This document shows, one piece after another, positions 61,336-64,000 of a stretch of 64,000 bases of DNA. The stretch comes from Certhia americana (Eukaryota > Chordata > Aves > Passeriformes > Certhiidae). The stretch lies in NCBI GenBank assembly GCA_018697195.1, contig CM031858.1:88853316-88917315 (forward strand), read 5' to 3'. A model generated the notes under the pieces. The model was not told the origin of the DNA. It ran no database searches and worked only from the letters and a program-made list of their open reading frames with translations. Made by a program: the position numbers and the translations under genes. Each line of letters begins with the position of its first letter. The first letter of the stretch is position 1.

Positions 61336-63153
61336 CTGTTGGAAAGTGAAACACCTGTTAACATTTGGAGCCTTTCCACATTAATTTGATCATCTCCAGT
61401 GCTGGATTTTGCTTCTACAACTTTGGATAAAGAAGCTTTACAGCTTCCCATGAATGAAAAAGAACTAAGCTTTGAAGATGCTAGTGTACCTTCTCAGTGT
61501 TCATCAAGTGAAAACAGACCGAGGAGAGGAGAGGTGTGGTCAATTCTCTAGCAAGGAGATCTAATCCAAATAGTTAACAACTGCAGTATAGTCACAAACC
61601 ATTTTTCAAAAAGCACAGAACCAATATCCACTTCCACACAAGAAGGAACACCATTCTTTGCTCCATTTATGGTTTTCATGAAAGAAAGGTGTGACATCAA
61701 TTATCCATTTTGATAACAGTGAAAATAAAAAGAGCAGCACCAAGTGTTCAGAATCTTTATCAGCTTCTTCTGTGCTGTAACAGAACATTTTAAGTAAACA
61801 CAATCCAGAAGTTTCAGGTTTCCATTTACTTAAAAAGTTCTGGCCTTGAATTGTGTTTTGTAACCATTCTAGCCATTTTAAACAGGGTATATTTTGAAAA
61901 TGCCAAGTCGTACCAGCCTGATTTAAATTTCATTCTTATTTGCTCAGAAGGTCCAACATGGAGGGGGAGTTACTATCTGGATCCTGTTTCCCCTGCCATA
62001 TCACCAGTAAGATTCTTACAGGCAGTCATAGCTGAAGATTTGAAGGCCAAGGAATTTAGTTGATTTCCAACCTAATTTGAAATAGTCTGCATTTGAATAC
62101 AGTCAGAAGTCTAAAGTTTCAAAAAGCCTTTTAAAAATCTATTTGGAACATTTATTTTGGGGAAAAATAATTACAGTAACAAACTTGAAATACTCTACAA
62201 ATTTCTGAATTTGCTTCTACGTACTTACAGCAGCCTTAGCTAGCAGAGAAAAACAAATCCTCAAAGAAAGGCAGGTTTAGCTCGAGCCCTCTCCAGAATT
62301 ACACCAACATTGTTAAAAGGCATTCCTGTAATAGCGAAGTTCAGTTTGAACCCAATGCTGTTGTTACCATACACTGATTATGTGCAGCATGTAAATCTGC
62401 CCAGATGGTTGAAGTGTTGCTTTAATTTCTTGTGTCTTCTTTGCTGCATCTCTCTCTTTTCAGTCACTGCCATTACCATTATCACTGTTAATATCAGCCT
62501 GTGGAGCTACACAAAAATGGTACTAAACTGTTCCACTGAGCTGTATTTACTTGAGTCTAAACCAATGTCCACCCAACCACCACACCCACCATTTCAGCAA
62601 AACAAAATGAAACAAACCACTTCATGTAATGAAGTGCATCACTCCATAAAACCTTTAAGTAAACTTCTACTAGAAATAAAGAGGGTTTGCCACAGGACAG
62701 GACATTTTCAGTACAGGAAGTGTTTCTTTAAAATGTTCACATAAATTCTACATCAATCAAAATTCCCAGGAAAATACAAATTAAGACATTAAGACATTTG
62801 ATAGAGGAAGAGGGACAGTTTGTTCCAAGAATTTGCCTGGATTACTTTCAGTGATTCCAGTGCATTCGCTCTTTGGATAAAGCTATAAAACTTAGTGCCC
62901 AAAATCCATGTCTTTATTAGGTATCATTCTGCAATTTGAGGGAGTCTGTTCTTCAAATACTCAGATGATTAATGAAAGGTAATATTGGAGATTAAAAGTG
63001 TTTTTATCACTCTAGTCAAAGAGCAATCCATTACTGCTGGAGAACAGAGAATTTGAGGAAAAATTGATCTACTTACATCTGCTCATCAATTTCTCCAATC
63101 TGGCGATCTAGTCGTCCCTCCTCATCATCTTCTGCCACTATTGCTTCTGAAAT
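61152..63153 (-). CDS. ZNF830: ZNF830 (CCDC16), C-terminal part, two exons, partial
   Basis: Joining 63153-63077 to 61335-61152 gives 86 residues and a stop. The reading runs [40 protein letters not shown], a Glu-rich stretch, then [16 protein letters not shown]. This matches the C-terminus of ZNF830, a nuclear zinc-finger and coiled-coil protein reported to act in splicing and DNA-damage responses. The expected coiled-coil and acidic [11 protein letters not shown] segment are present. The N-terminal zinc finger and middle must lie beyond 64000. The gene points towards PCBP3, tail-to-tail. The intron is notable because the mammalian gene is intronless as recalled. Confidence 0.93.
61336..63076 (-). 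other. ZNF830: ZNF830 intron
   Basis: 1.74 kb, bounded on the minus strand by gtaagt and ttccaacag. Nothing else recognised. Several short open frames lack resemblance to any family. Confidence 0.85.
63077..63153 (-). CDS. ZNF830: ZNF830 penultimate coding exon
   Basis: Seventy-seven bases between acceptor tctggtttag and donor gtaagt on the minus strand. Encodes [20 protein letters not shown] followed by EIDEQ and two bases of the next codon. It is too short to stand out as an open frame but matches ZNF830 almost residue for residue. Confidence 0.92.
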
Positions 63154-64000
63154 CTAAACCAGAAAAGCAGAGAAAATTCACCTTCATCCTGAATTCCACT
63201 TCCACTCCTTTACAATGTCTGTGTCCTCCCCTGCTCCCCTCTACCTCAAGTTAGTGTCAATCTCCTCTATGCATATTCCCATCTTCACAAGGGCAAGAAA
63301 AAAAAATGGTCTGGTTTAAGTTGAAATGGAAATGTTTTTTCTTAAAATCAGAAGTAGTTTGGCTGCTTTGGGGTTAATCTTTGGAAATTTTCAATACCCT
63401 ACAATTTGAAACTCAGCATAGACAACTATACACACCCATAGTCTGAGGCTGAAACGAGAGCTCTATCCCAGTGCTTGGAACTTAAATACACACCACTTTT
63501 TGAACAAACTGTTTAAATATTCCCACTAGATCCCGAAGTGTTTCTAACCTGTTATTTTTTTCAGCATATACTTTCTCAAATCTGAATGTCTGGGAGATGC
63601 TATGCAATCAATGGTCCACGCATAACTGAGAAGATTCCTCCTAAGCTGAAGAATTATCTGAATGGCTTATGCTAGTAAAATGTATCCACCACCGCTTTTG
63701 TATGAACATTCGCTCTGTTTATAGTGCTGACTGCTTTAAAATGAGCAATGATACATTTTTCTGCACCACTTTTCTCAGCAGTTGACATATGAGTAACTAT
63801 TTACAATTAAAATAATTAAAAGCATAGCAAATACTCTAGGGGAAGACTGAGAACACCAGGTAATCTGTAGTACAGTTTTACATTGTACACACAGGCAGAT
63901 AAACACCTGCTGCAGGAAGACTTTCCATGCAATGGTAAACAGTGAAAAATGGAAGTACAGAAAAACTGTGGCAAATTTACATGTCTCAAACTCTTCTGTC
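63154..64000 (-). other. ZNF830: ZNF830 upstream intron, continuing past window edge
   Basis: The residues that should precede ISEAIVAE (recalled as a KEWDEFQKAMRQVN-like stretch) were not found on the minus strand here. The interval is therefore read as intron, with the remaining exons beyond 64000. Confidence 0.7.

Overview
The window looks like a stretch of bird chromosome. It has long introns, moderate AT-rich composition, GT-AG splice sites and several copies of CR1 (chicken repeat 1) LINEs, which are typical of avian DNA. No prokaryotic or organelle features are visible. Species cannot be fixed from sequence alone.

Positions 1-54270 hold one plus-strand gene, PCBP3 (poly(rC)-binding protein 3, also alpha-CP3). 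This is a three-KH-domain RNA-binding protein. I could place eleven common coding exons, from the start codon at 4600 to 45743, all with matching reading phases. Two alternative last coding exons follow. The first (51453-51801) encodes a 115-residue Ala/Pro/Ser/Thr-rich tail ending KKSDRQKFAPY, which resembles the end of the paralogue PCBP4. The second (53819-53855) encodes the short LSSEVTGLGAL tail usual for PCBP3. The predicted proteins are 425 and 321 residues. Both terminal exons accept the same phase-2 donor at 45743. A strongly C/U-rich tract precedes the first and a U-rich tract precedes the second, so last-exon choice may be regulated, possibly by the C-rich-binding protein itself.

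Positions 1-4523 are probably an intron between an upstream non-coding first exon and the start-codon exon. The introns contain two clear CR1 copies (38905-39497 plus; 42545-43512 minus), an older one (16118-16870 minus), several degraded fragments, an (AT)n microsatellite and AT-rich palindromes. No other protein gene is convincing inside the introns.

Positions 54270-60695 are intergenic, with nothing recognisable. A second gene runs on the minus strand from about 60696 off the right edge. Two exons (63153-63077 and 61335-61152) encode the C-terminal 86 residues of ZNF830 (CCDC16). The gene is therefore tail-to-tail with PCBP3. Its coding sequence is interrupted by an intron, whereas mammalian ZNF830 is, as I recall, a single-exon gene.
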